Shown here: positions 1-6,463 of the stretch, piece by piece
How the letters are laid out: every line of letters begins with the position of its first letter
Numbering within the stretch: the stretch's first letter is position 1
NCBI GenBank assembly: GCA_002319955.1
Contig: DCJS01000021.1
Coordinates: 6,058-12,520 of the forward strand
From: Flavobacteriales bacterium UBA1694
GTDB taxonomy: Bacteria > Bacteroidota > Bacteroidia > Flavobacteriales > Weeksellaceae
DNA length: 6,463 nt
Direction: 5' to 3'
Notes under the pieces: model-generated
Seen by the model: only the letters and a program-made list of their open reading frames with translations
Told to the model about the DNA's origin: nothing
The model's database searches: none
Program-made: the position numbers and the translations under genes

Positions 1-134
1 CCTGGCTTTTCAATTAATTTCACCGATACTTTCTCCATTTTCGCGTTGTTGAAACGATTCAAGGAGAAACTAAGCAGAAATCCAAAAAGGACCACCGTAC
101 AAAATATCTTTAAAATTCTCCATTTATTTTTCAT
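1..134 (-). CDS. ftsQ: Cell division protein FtsQ, N-terminal fragment (cut by window edge)
   Basis: This is the first 44 codons of a gene that continues past position 1. The ATG is at 134-132 and the reading frame stays open to the edge. The peptide starts MKNKWRILKIFCTVV, has a single hydrophobic segment at about residues 7-25, then a polar stretch ending in MEKVSVKLIEKP. That is the layout of a short cytoplasmic tail, one membrane anchor and the start of a periplasmic domain, as in FtsQ/DivIB. In this family the protein sits in the inner membrane and links early and late divisome proteins, acting on septal peptidoglycan synthesis. The visible part has no diagnostic motif, so the name rests mainly on position: it follows murC by 27 bp on the same strand, where Bacteroidota dcw clusters carry ftsQ. 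The stretch before the ATG is purine-rich (AAGTAAGAAGCGATT) but has no strong Shine-Dalgarno sequence. No ddl gene precedes it. Confidence 0.8.
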   Translation of the reverse strand, partial: MKNKWRILKIFCTVVLFGFLLSFSLNRFNNAKMEKVSVKLIEKP

Positions 135-161
135 AATCGCTTCTTACTTGCTTGCGTTTTA

Positions 162-1520
162 CTAGTCTGTTGAACGCAGCCACTCAATAATGGGCTGGTA
201 CAACGTATCAATGTTTCCTGCGCCAACAGTTAACAAAATATCAAATTCTTTCGTTTTTATCTTTTCAAGCGCCTCACTAAGGGTACTTAGTTCTTTATTT
301 TCATGTGGAATTAAATCAAGCAGGGCCGCCGAACTCACTCCAGGGAAGTCTTCAGCACGTTCTCTCGCCGGATAAATGTCTAGCACGATGAGCGCATCAC
401 TTTGGGTTAAGCTTTGTGCAAAATCCTTTTCAAAATCTCTTGTCCTACTAAAGAGGTGGGGCTGAAATACAACCAGCAATTTTTTGTTTGGATAAAAGGT
501 TCTAATAGAGCTTAAAACGGCATTAAGTTCGGTTGGATGGTGGGCGTAATCGTCTATATAGTGCTTACCTGAATCAAAATGGTTTAGGGTATAGCGTCTT
601 TTAATTCCTTTAAAAGATTTGAGAGCCTGGCCTAAGGTCTGATAATCAACGCCCATTTGGTGCAGCAGCGCTAGGGCCGCCGTAGCATTCTCCACATTGT
701 GAGTCCCTGGAAAAGACCAGCTAAAAGCGTGCGTCTCGCGGGAATCATGGAAATCAAAATGCATCAAACCCTTCTCAACTCGTAAATTATCCGAATAAAA
801 ATCTGCCTTCTCATTAACCGCATAACTTAGACAAGTCCTTCCAATTTCCACGCCTTTGCGCACAAAGAGTTGCTTGTCCTTTGGAATAAGCGCTGCAAAG
901 TCAACAAACCCTTGCTCTATAGTCTCCTTATCTCCATAAATATCCAAATGGTCCGCATCGTTTGAGGTGATGATGGCCCAATCGGGTGAAAGGCTTAAGA
1001 AGCTACGGTCAAATTCGTCAGCTTCAACGACGCTGTACTTGTCTCCTTGGTAATGGAAGTTCGATTTAAAGTTCTCAGAAATACCGCCAAGAAAACAGGA
1101 AAAAGGAAGGCTCGCTTCTTTGCATAAATGTGCTACCAGAGTGGAGGTAGTGGTTTTCCCATGGGTTCCTGCAATGGCGAGCGATTCTGTCGACTCTGTT
1201 ATTAAACCTAGTGCTTTGGCCCTCTTAATGACCACAAACCCGTGACTTTTAAAATGCTCCAGGATCGAAAGGGACTTAATTGCTGGGGTGTAAATCACTA
1301 AGGTGCTCTTTGGATCGAGTTCGAGGAGCTCAGGCGAAAGCGTATCCTCAAAACTTACTTCCATTCCCTCCGCCACAAGAGAACGTGTTAGGGCGGTCGG
1401 TGTTTTATCGTAGCCAAGGACTTTTATATTTGACGCATGGAAATAGCGGGCTAGGGCACTCATTCCAATGCCTCCAATGCCTACAAAGTAAACCGCGCGG
1501 TATGTCTCTATCAAACTCAT
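162..1520 (-). CDS. murC: UDP-N-acetylmuramate--L-alanine ligase MurC
   Basis: MurC is the cytoplasmic ATP-dependent ligase that joins L-alanine to UDP-MurNAc, the first amino acid of the peptidoglycan stem peptide. The 452-residue product is complete and has the three Mur-ligase domains. The N-terminal UDP-binding Rossmann domain carries FVGIGGIGMSALA at residues 12-24. The central ATPase domain carries the P-loop AGTHGKTTT (117-125), VEADEFD (165-171), ITSNDADHLDIYG (184-196) and HNVENATAA (274-282). The C-terminal domain carries DDYAHHPTE (323-331) and FQPHLFSRT (352-360). GTHGKTTT and DDYAHHPTE separate MurC from MurD, MurE and MurF. The related recycling ligase Mpl is less likely given the length and position. 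The protein lacks the longer N-terminal arm of the 491-residue E. coli enzyme. The ATG at 1520-1518 overlaps the murG stop by 4 bp (ATGA), which suggests translational coupling, and the stop is TAG. No residue expected to be essential appears to be missing. Confidence 0.97.
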   Translation of the reverse strand: MSLIETYRAVYFVGIGGIGMSALARYFHASNIKVLGYDKTPTALTRSLVAEGMEVSFEDTLSPELLELDPKSTLVIYTPAIKSLSILEHFKSHGFVVIKRAKALGLITESTESLAIAGTHGKTTTSTLVAHLCKEASLPFSCFLGGISENFKSNFHYQGDKYSVVEADEFDRSFLSLSPDWAIITSNDADHLDIYGDKETIEQGFVDFAALIPKDKQLFVRKGVEIGRTCLSYAVNEKADFYSDNLRVEKGLMHFDFHDSRETHAFSWSFPGTHNVENATAALALLHQMGVDYQTLGQALKSFKGIKRRYTLNHFDSGKHYIDDYAHHPTELNAVLSSIRTFYPNKKLLVVFQPHLFSRTRDFEKDFAQSLTQSDALIVLDIYPARERAEDFPGVSSAALLDLIPHENKELSTLSEALEKIKTKEFDILLTVGAGNIDTLYQPIIEWLRSTD

Positions 1521-2629
1521 TTTTGCTCCAAGTTTAATTTTTGTTGAATTTCTTCAACGATGGCCTCAGCCGCATTTTTCTTTGCGAAAAATTCGAGGTT
1601 GCGACTCATTTCTTCTCTAAGTTCTGAATTTTCACAAAGCGCCATAAGCGCTGGCCAGAAGTCCGTAGACATGGCACTGTCTTTCACCATTTTTGCGGCA
1701 TTTTTCTCCACTAAACGGCTTGCATTTGCGGTTTGATGATCCTCTGCGGCAAATGGGAACGGTACAAGGACAACCGGTTTGCCCACAACAGCAAGTTCAG
1801 AAATGGCAAGGGCACCTGCTCTGGATACGATGACATCGGCCGCAGAATAGGCAACTTCCATATTCTTAATGAATTCCACCATTTGAAGGTTTCGAGTCGT
1901 GTATTGTGGGGTTTGCTTCACCAAGGTGTCATACCCCGATTTACCTGTTTGCCAAATAAGCTGGTAATCCTTTTCAATGATGCCTGGCAAATGCTCGAGC
2001 CAGGCTTGGTTCAAGGTGTTTGAACCGAGTGATCCCCCGACCGATAGAATGGTAAGCTTTTCGGGATCGAGTCCGAGTTTTTGCTTCGCCTCTTTAGAGT
2101 CTATAAGCCCATTTAAAATAAGTTGACGAATTGGGTTTCCAAAAAAACGCGTTTTCTCTTGCACAAATCCCTTCACATCTGGATAGGCCGTAAATATAAG
2201 AGAGGCACTCGTACTTAAAATCTTATTTGTTACCCCTGCATGGGCATTTTGTTCTTGAATAAAGGTTGGAATTCCTAGCCTTGTAGCGGCATAAAGTGCC
2301 GGGCCACTAGCGAATCCGCCGGTGCCGACTGCAAAGTCAGGTTTGAAGTCTTTCACTAACCGACTTGCTTTTTGAAGACTTTTATAGAGTTTCACTGGCA
2401 AACTTAGATTAGAAAGTAAGTTTCCACGGTTAAAGCCTCTAATGTCTAGACCTTCGATTGCATACCCTAGTTGCGGGAGCTTTTCCATTTCCATTTTTCC
2501 ATTGGCACCAATGAACAAAAATTCAGCCTGAGGGAATCGTTTTTTGATTTCCTCTGCAATGGCGACGGCAGGAAATATATGGCCTCCTGTGCCTCCGCCG
2601 CTTAATATGACTTTAATTTTTCTATCCAT
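1517..2629 (-). CDS. murG: UDP-N-acetylglucosamine--undecaprenyl-pyrophosphoryl-MurNAc-pentapeptide GlcNAc transferase MurG
   Basis: MurG is the peripheral GT-B glycosyltransferase on the cytoplasmic face of the inner membrane that adds GlcNAc from UDP-GlcNAc to lipid I, giving lipid II. Counting from the start chosen here (370 residues), the N-terminal domain has the G-rich loop GGGTGGH (11-17), GTGGFASGP (102-110) and the acceptor-side motif QEQNAHAGVTNK (115-126). The C-terminal UDP-GlcNAc-binding domain has SVGGSLGS (196-203), SRAGALAISEL (259-269) and the loop PFPFAAEDHQTANA (280-293). All three G-loops of the family are present. Two in-frame ATGs are possible. The one at 2629 gives MDRKIKVILSGGG, the usual short lead, one base after the ftsW stop (TAAAATG). 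The one at 2644 adds MTLLK and overlaps ftsW by 14 bp. I prefer 2629 because the family rarely needs more residues there, but 2644 cannot be excluded. The TGA stop overlaps the murC ATG. Confidence 0.96.
   Translation of the reverse strand: MDRKIKVILSGGGTGGHIFPAVAIAEEIKKRFPQAEFLFIGANGKMEMEKLPQLGYAIEGLDIRGFNRGNLLSNLSLPVKLYKSLQKASRLVKDFKPDFAVGTGGFASGPALYAATRLGIPTFIQEQNAHAGVTNKILSTSASLIFTAYPDVKGFVQEKTRFFGNPIRQLILNGLIDSKEAKQKLGLDPEKLTILSVGGSLGSNTLNQAWLEHLPGIIEKDYQLIWQTGKSGYDTLVKQTPQYTTRNLQMVEFIKNMEVAYSAADVIVSRAGALAISELAVVGKPVVLVPFPFAAEDHQTANASRLVEKNAAKMVKDSAMSTDFWPALMALCENSELREEMSRNLEFFAKKNAAEAIVEEIQQKLNLEQK
1526..1530 (-). promoter_or_regulatory. Shine-Dalgarno-like site for murC
   Basis: On the minus strand TGGAG lies 5 nt before the murC ATG, inside the last codons of murG (TTGGAGCAAAAATGA). 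It is the only clear GGAG-type site at any start in this window; the other starts have A/T-rich or purine-rich leaders, as is common in Bacteroidota. It supports the start at 1520 and fits re-initiation after the overlapping murG stop. It is short enough to be a chance match. Confidence 0.4.
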
Positions 2630-2630
2630 T

Positions 2631-3866
2631 TTAAGCAATGTCATTAATTTCTTCTACACTTTGTTTCTTTCCAATGCCCTCCTCATCGTACACTTGTATT
2701 CTAGAACTCACATTTAGTACCAGTCCCAGTTGAAGGTAGGTGACCAGCATGGAGGTTCCCCCATAACTTATAAGGGGTAGGGGCTGACCTGTGACGGGTA
2801 TCAAGTTTATGGCAACGGCTATATTTACACTGACCTGCACAAAAATCATCAGTCCTATGGACAGCACGAGCAAGGAGCCAAAGAATGCCGGCATCTTGCT
2901 TGCAATCATGACAATTCGTATGATCATGATTAAGTATAGAATGATGAGTCCCATGGCGCCAATAAAGCCATACTCCTCAACAATAATGGCAAAAATAAAG
3001 TCCGAGGCACTCTGAGGTAGCATCTGCTTAAGTGCACTTTTACCCGGTCCCATCCCTGTAAGTCCCCCATGAACTATGGCGGCTTTAGCCTGCATAACCT
3101 GATAATTCTTCGTCTTCATCTCCTCCGTATCCATGTCACCCTGAGTCTTAGAGGTGGAAAAGGTCTCAATACGGCTCATCCAGGTATGAACCCGACTTCC
3201 CCCTAACATATTCGTATTTAGTGCCACAAGAATGAACAGAATTCCGATGACGACAGATGAGGATATAAATCCTGCAATGTATTTCCAATGCAATTGCCCA
3301 ATGATTAGAACCCCAATTGAAACCATTAAGATCATTAAGGCTGTGGATCCATTATCTCGAGCAACAAGAACAAAAACTAAAAGAATAGGCCCAAAAATAG
3401 CCAGAACATTCTCGTACCAGTGGCGCTCCCTATGAATGCGCTTGGTTAGGTATCGGCACAGATATATAATGAGCATCAAATACGCCACTGAGGAGGGTTG
3501 AAACGAAAGGGAGGTTCCTGGAATGGTCAGCCAACGCGCCGCACTAGCCCCATCAATGGTTTTCCCACCAAGTATGGTAACCACAAGGAGTCCCACGGTA
3601 AAGAGAAGCAGATAGAGGCTGAGTTTTCCCACATGTTCATACTTAAAGAATCCAACAGCACGCATCAGGATAAGTCCGCCCACAACAAAAAGAAAATGCC
3701 GGGTTAAATGGCTTGTCGTAGTGCCTGAATTCACAATATATTCAAGATTTGAGCTTGCCGAATACACCGGAAAGATTGAAAAGGCTGAAATCAAAATAAT
3801 GACGATCCAAAGGACTTTATCGCCCTTTAGATATTCAAATTTAGTATTCACTTCTTTGTCGTACAT
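2631..3866 (-). CDS. ftsW: Septal peptidoglycan glycosyltransferase FtsW (SEDS family)
   Basis: FtsW is the SEDS-family lipid II polymerase of the divisome, an integral inner-membrane protein that works with a class B penicillin-binding protein (FtsI). The 411-residue product has about ten hydrophobic segments, the first at about 18-37. SEDS landmarks are ASAARWL (107-113), FQPSSVAYL (122-130), RDNGSTALMI (160-169), the extracytoplasmic SDFIFAIIVEEYG stretch (278-290) and NLIPVTGQPLPLISYGGTS (334-352). Asp279 matches the catalytic Asp known from FtsW/RodA (E. coli FtsW Asp297). A long polar loop at about 224-262 (THTW-type start, then STSKTQGDMDTEEMKTK) precedes the catalytic segment. The other possible name is RodA, but the position between murD and murG is the dcw ftsW slot. 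It starts 7 bp after the murD stop with no clear Shine-Dalgarno sequence and ends with TAA just before or inside the murG start region. Confidence 0.95.
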   Translation of the reverse strand: MYDKEVNTKFEYLKGDKVLWIVIILISAFSIFPVYSASSNLEYIVNSGTTTSHLTRHFLFVVGGLILMRAVGFFKYEHVGKLSLYLLLFTVGLLVVTILGGKTIDGASAARWLTIPGTSLSFQPSSVAYLMLIIYLCRYLTKRIHRERHWYENVLAIFGPILLVFVLVARDNGSTALMILMVSIGVLIIGQLHWKYIAGFISSSVVIGILFILVALNTNMLGGSRVHTWMSRIETFSTSKTQGDMDTEEMKTKNYQVMQAKAAIVHGGLTGMGPGKSALKQMLPQSASDFIFAIIVEEYGFIGAMGLIILYLIMIIRIVMIASKMPAFFGSLLVLSIGLMIFVQVSVNIAVAINLIPVTGQPLPLISYGGTSMLVTYLQLGLVLNVSSRIQVYDEEGIGKKQSVEEINDIA

Positions 3867-3873
3867 CCGATTG

Positions 3874-5211
3874 TTATTGGTTGGTTAATTTAAGCGCCTC
3901 GTGTTTAAATTGGTTGCCTCGGTCTTGGTAATTATCAAACAGATCGTAACTCGCGCAGCATGGAGAGAGTAAAACGCTATCGCCTGACTCCGCAAGGGCT
4001 TTGCATAAATCCATTGCCTGTTTCATACTTGAGGTATCGTAGATGAATTCCATTTTATCACGGAAAAAATCGATAATCTTCTGGTTATCCAAGCCCATAC
4101 ACACGATGGCTTTTACTTTTTGTTTCACAAGGTGTGAAAGCTCCTCATAATCATTTCCTTTATCGGTCCCCCCAACAATCCAAATCGTTGGGTTTCGCAT
4201 GCTTTCAAGGGCGTAATAAGTGGCATTCACATTGGTCGCTTTACTGTCGTTTATATACCGCACACCGTCGTGCACAAGCACCTCTTCCAACCGGTGCTCA
4301 ACTGCCTGAAAAGTCATTAGCGCATTTCGGATGCTTTCGTTACTTATGTTAAGCACTTTTCCAGCTAAGGAGGCGGCTAGGCTGTTGGCAACATTGTGGT
4401 TCCCCATTAGCGAAAGCTCCTCTATTTTCATGGAAAACTCATCGTGCAATTTGACCACTAAGGTGTCCCCTTGCGCATAAGCCCCTTCTTTTAAAACTTC
4501 CTTCATTGAGAAAGGAAGTGCTTTGGCTTTTAGGGACAACTTCTCAAGCAAATTAAGGCTCATCTCATCGTCTTTATTATAAATAAAGAAATTGTCATTC
4601 TGCTGGTTCTCTGTAATTCTGAATTTGGCAAGCGCATACTCTTCGTAATTGTAATTGTATTGGTCCAAATGGTCTTTCGAGAGGTTTAAAAGCAGCGAAA
4701 TATACGGTCGAAAATTTTGAATATCATCTAATTGAAATGAACTCACTTCTAAGACGTAGTATTCGAAATTCTCATCTGCAACTTGCCTGGCAAAGCTCGT
4801 TCCGATATTGCCCCCAAGCCCGACATTGAATCCATCCCCCTTGAGAAGGTGGTAGACAAGCGAAGTGGTGGTGGTTTTTCCATTGCTCCCTGTAATGGCA
4901 ATGATTTTAGCATTGGTGTATTCAGAGGCGAATTCAATTTCTGATGAGAGGCGAATTCCTTTTTGATTGACTTTGAAAACAATTTCTGCTTTCTTTGGAA
5001 TTCCTGGGCTTTTTACAATCCAGTCGGCATTCAAAATTTTGGACTCGGTATGCTGCCCCTCTTCAAATTCAATCTGATTGTCGATTAATAATTTTTTATA
5101 GTTTTCGCGTATCTCGCCCTGGTCTGAAAGAAATACTTCCAAGCCTTTTTTCTTAGCTAAATACGCAGCTCCAACGCCACTTTCCCCGCCACCTAAAACC
5201 ACAACTCTCAT
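3874..5211 (-). CDS. murD: UDP-N-acetylmuramoyl-L-alanine--D-glutamate ligase MurD
   Basis: MurD is the cytoplasmic ATP-dependent ligase that adds D-glutamate to UDP-MurNAc-L-Ala, the second step of stem-peptide assembly. The 445-residue product is full length. The N-terminal UDP-binding domain has GGGESGVGAA (7-16) and KSPGIP (67-72). The ATPase domain has ITGSNGKTTT (106-115), GGNIG (133-137), LEVSSFQL (154-161) and NLSKDHLDQY (176-185). Lys196 in ALAKFRI matches the carbamylated lysine that binds Mg2+ in E. coli MurD (Lys198). Later motifs are MGNHNVANSLAA (269-280), EHRLE (305-309), NDSKATN (321-327), GGTDKG (347-352) and the C-terminal LLSPCCASYDLFDNYQDRG (414-432), which is diagnostic for MurD. 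The ATG at 5211 lies 4 bp after the mraY stop and places the glycine-rich loop at residue 7, as expected. No Shine-Dalgarno sequence is seen. Nothing appears truncated or altered. Confidence 0.97.
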   Translation of the reverse strand: MRVVVLGGGESGVGAAYLAKKKGLEVFLSDQGEIRENYKKLLIDNQIEFEEGQHTESKILNADWIVKSPGIPKKAEIVFKVNQKGIRLSSEIEFASEYTNAKIIAITGSNGKTTTTSLVYHLLKGDGFNVGLGGNIGTSFARQVADENFEYYVLEVSSFQLDDIQNFRPYISLLLNLSKDHLDQYNYNYEEYALAKFRITENQQNDNFFIYNKDDEMSLNLLEKLSLKAKALPFSMKEVLKEGAYAQGDTLVVKLHDEFSMKIEELSLMGNHNVANSLAASLAGKVLNISNESIRNALMTFQAVEHRLEEVLVHDGVRYINDSKATNVNATYYALESMRNPTIWIVGGTDKGNDYEELSHLVKQKVKAIVCMGLDNQKIIDFFRDKMEFIYDTSSMKQAMDLCKALAESGDSVLLSPCCASYDLFDNYQDRGNQFKHEALKLTNQ

Positions 5212-5215
5212 ACGT

Positions 5216-6457
5216 TTATCTAATTTTAAGTGTTATTAAACAGATTACTGCGAGAATAACCCCAATAATAATCATGCGATTGACAATTTTACTCTCATGG
5301 TATCCACTTTTTTGATAGTGGTGATGAAGAGGACTCATCTTAAAGAGTCGGTTGTTTTGAGCGTATTCTAAGCCGTACTTTCTTTTGCGAAACTTGAACA
5401 CCGAGACCTGCAACACAACCGATAGGTTTTCAAGTACGAAAATTCCACACAAAACGGGAATTAAGAGTTCCTTTCGAAGAATGACTGCAAGAACGGCTAT
5501 GACTCCGCCTATCATGAGACTTCCTGTATCTCCCATGAAGACCTGAGCGGGATAGGTATTGTACCAGAAAAAGCCTATGACCGCCCCCACCATGGCAATG
5601 GCAAAAATGGTGGTCTCCCCCATATCAGGTAAAAACATGATATTGAGATAATCCGCGAATATTATATTACCTGACAAATAGGCTAAAAAGGCTAATGTTA
5701 AGAGTATTACGGCACTCGTGCCGGCTGCCAGCCCGTCAATTCCATCGGTTATATTTGCCCCGTTGGAGACGGCCGTAACAATAAAGATGACGATGGGAAT
5801 AAACACGATCCAGGCCCATTTTTCAGCCTCTGCATCGTCCATCCAAAATAGCATTCCTGTATAATCGAATTCATTATTCTTAACGAACGGCACAGTCGAT
5901 ACCGTGGACTTTTCAGTCGGCATAAAATTCTGTTCCACATTGTTTCGGTTCAGAATTTGCGCATCGGCATACTTGCGTTTGACGGTTACATCAGGATGGA
6001 AAAACATGGTAACCCCTACAATAAGACCGAGTCCGACTTGGCCAATCACCTTGAATTTCCCACTCAGACCGTCTTTGTTTTTCTTAATTTTTTTCAAATA
6101 ATCATCGACAAATCCAATGGCACCCATCCAAACGACTGAAATCAGTAGAAGCAGGATGTATATGTTAAAGATTTGCGTAAAAAGGAGTACAGGAATCACC
6201 GTGGCAATAATGATAATCAGCCCCCCCATCGTTGGCGTTCCCTCTTTTTGCTTCTGTCCATCCAGCCCTAGATCCCGAACTAACTCGCCCATTTGTCGAG
6301 CTCTCAAAAAATTGATAATCTTTTTACCAAATACCAGGGCAATAAAAAGTGAGGTGAGTACCGAAATCGATGCTCGGAACGAGATGTATTTCAACAAATT
6401 CAGTCCAGGAATATGGATCCCGTTTGCGGTAAGATATTCGTACAAATAGTATAACAT
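5216..6457 (-). CDS. mraY: Phospho-N-acetylmuramoyl-pentapeptide transferase MraY
   Basis: MraY is the inner-membrane enzyme that transfers phospho-MurNAc-pentapeptide from UDP to undecaprenyl phosphate, forming lipid I. The 413-residue product is strongly hydrophobic, with about ten membrane segments as in the family. Signature motifs are KEGTPTMGG (71-79), GFVDDYLK (115-122) with Asp118 and Asp119 matching the E. coli Asp115/Asp116 pair, NGANITDGIDGLAAG (232-246) with the conserved Asp241 (E. coli Asp267), YPAQVFMGDTGSL (302-314) and the cytoplasmic SPLHHHY (375-381). It is about 50 residues longer than the 360-residue E. coli enzyme. Much of the extra length is a polar loop at about 153-212, predicted periplasmic, which I recall as typical of Bacteroidota MraY. 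The start ATG is at 6457-6455, giving MLYYLYEYL, a normal family start. Only 6 bases upstream are visible, so the leader and the preceding gene (murE expected) cannot be judged. The stop is TAA, 4 bp before murD. Confidence 0.97.
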   Translation of the reverse strand: MLYYLYEYLTANGIHIPGLNLLKYISFRASISVLTSLFIALVFGKKIINFLRARQMGELVRDLGLDGQKQKEGTPTMGGLIIIIATVIPVLLFTQIFNIYILLLLISVVWMGAIGFVDDYLKKIKKNKDGLSGKFKVIGQVGLGLIVGVTMFFHPDVTVKRKYADAQILNRNNVEQNFMPTEKSTVSTVPFVKNNEFDYTGMLFWMDDAEAEKWAWIVFIPIVIFIVTAVSNGANITDGIDGLAAGTSAVILLTLAFLAYLSGNIIFADYLNIMFLPDMGETTIFAIAMVGAVIGFFWYNTYPAQVFMGDTGSLMIGGVIAVLAVILRKELLIPVLCGIFVLENLSVVLQVSVFKFRKRKYGLEYAQNNRLFKMSPLHHHYQKSGYHESKIVNRMIIIGVILAVICLITLKIR

Positions 6458-6463
6458 GCGCTT

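Noticed and set aside
135..161. Possible terminator or promoter in the murC-ftsQ gap
   Set aside because: The 27 bp show no stem-loop with a T run and no -33/-7 pair; it is read as an ordinary intra-operon gap.
1733..2023. 96-codon plus-strand open frame opposite murG
   Set aside because: Antisense to conserved MurG coding sequence, with no family resemblance and no leader sequence.
3836..3843. Minus-strand TAAATTTG resembling a Bacteroidota -7 promoter element (TAnnTTTG) at the start of ftsW
   Set aside because: It encodes TKFE in ftsW, and no TTTG-like -33 element is seen at the proper spacing upstream. A chance match in AT-rich coding sequence is more likely.
4924..4958. 12-bp direct repeat AGAGGCGAATTC, copies 23 bp apart
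   Set aside because: Both copies lie in murD coding sequence in different frames (encoding IRLS and EFAS). There are no further copies or symmetry, so it looks like chance.
4749..4982. 77-codon minus-strand open frame inside murD in another frame
   Set aside because: It overlaps the murD ATPase domain, whose motifs are intact in the main frame; the alternative peptide shows no motif.
6117..6449. 110-codon plus-strand open frame opposite mraY
   Set aside because: It lies wholly antisense to a clearly coding mraY; its translation has no recognisable motif and mirrors the codons of the membrane protein. Treated as a shadow frame.

Overview
The window is a compact minus-strand block of cell-wall and division (dcw) genes. 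In transcription order, from high to low coordinates, it reads mraY, murD, ftsW, murG, murC and the 5' end of ftsQ. All are intact except ftsQ, which runs off the left edge at position 1. Gaps between genes are 4 bp (mraY-murD), 7 bp (murD-ftsW), about 1 bp or a 14-bp overlap depending on the murG start (ftsW-murG), a 4-bp ATGA overlap (murG-murC) and 27 bp (murC-ftsQ). No terminator, promoter, RNA gene, mobile element or CRISPR array is visible, so this looks like the middle of a longer operon. There is no gene-free stretch longer than about 30 bases.

The organism is most likely a member of Bacteroidota, probably Flavobacteriales or a near relative. The reasons are: an enlarged periplasmic loop in MraY with the motif VSTVPFVKNNEFDY; FtsW carrying FPVYSASSNL and FQPSSVAYL; MurD opening with VVVLGGGESGVGAAYLAKKKG; MurC of about 450 residues with VEADEFDRS; no ddl gene between murC and ftsQ; and mostly weak or absent Shine-Dalgarno sequences. 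The genus cannot be named from this alone.

The genes work in one pathway. MurC and MurD add L-Ala and D-Glu to UDP-MurNAc in the cytoplasm. MraY moves the finished phospho-MurNAc-pentapeptide onto undecaprenyl phosphate to give lipid I. MurG adds GlcNAc to give lipid II. FtsW polymerises lipid II at the septum, and FtsQ belongs to the divisome complex that controls septal synthesis. murE would be expected just beyond the right edge, and the rest of ftsQ, then ftsA and ftsZ, beyond the left edge.

No undescribed system was found. This is a conserved housekeeping region, and the findings are modest points about start sites, gene coupling, a lineage-specific loop and a homopolymer.
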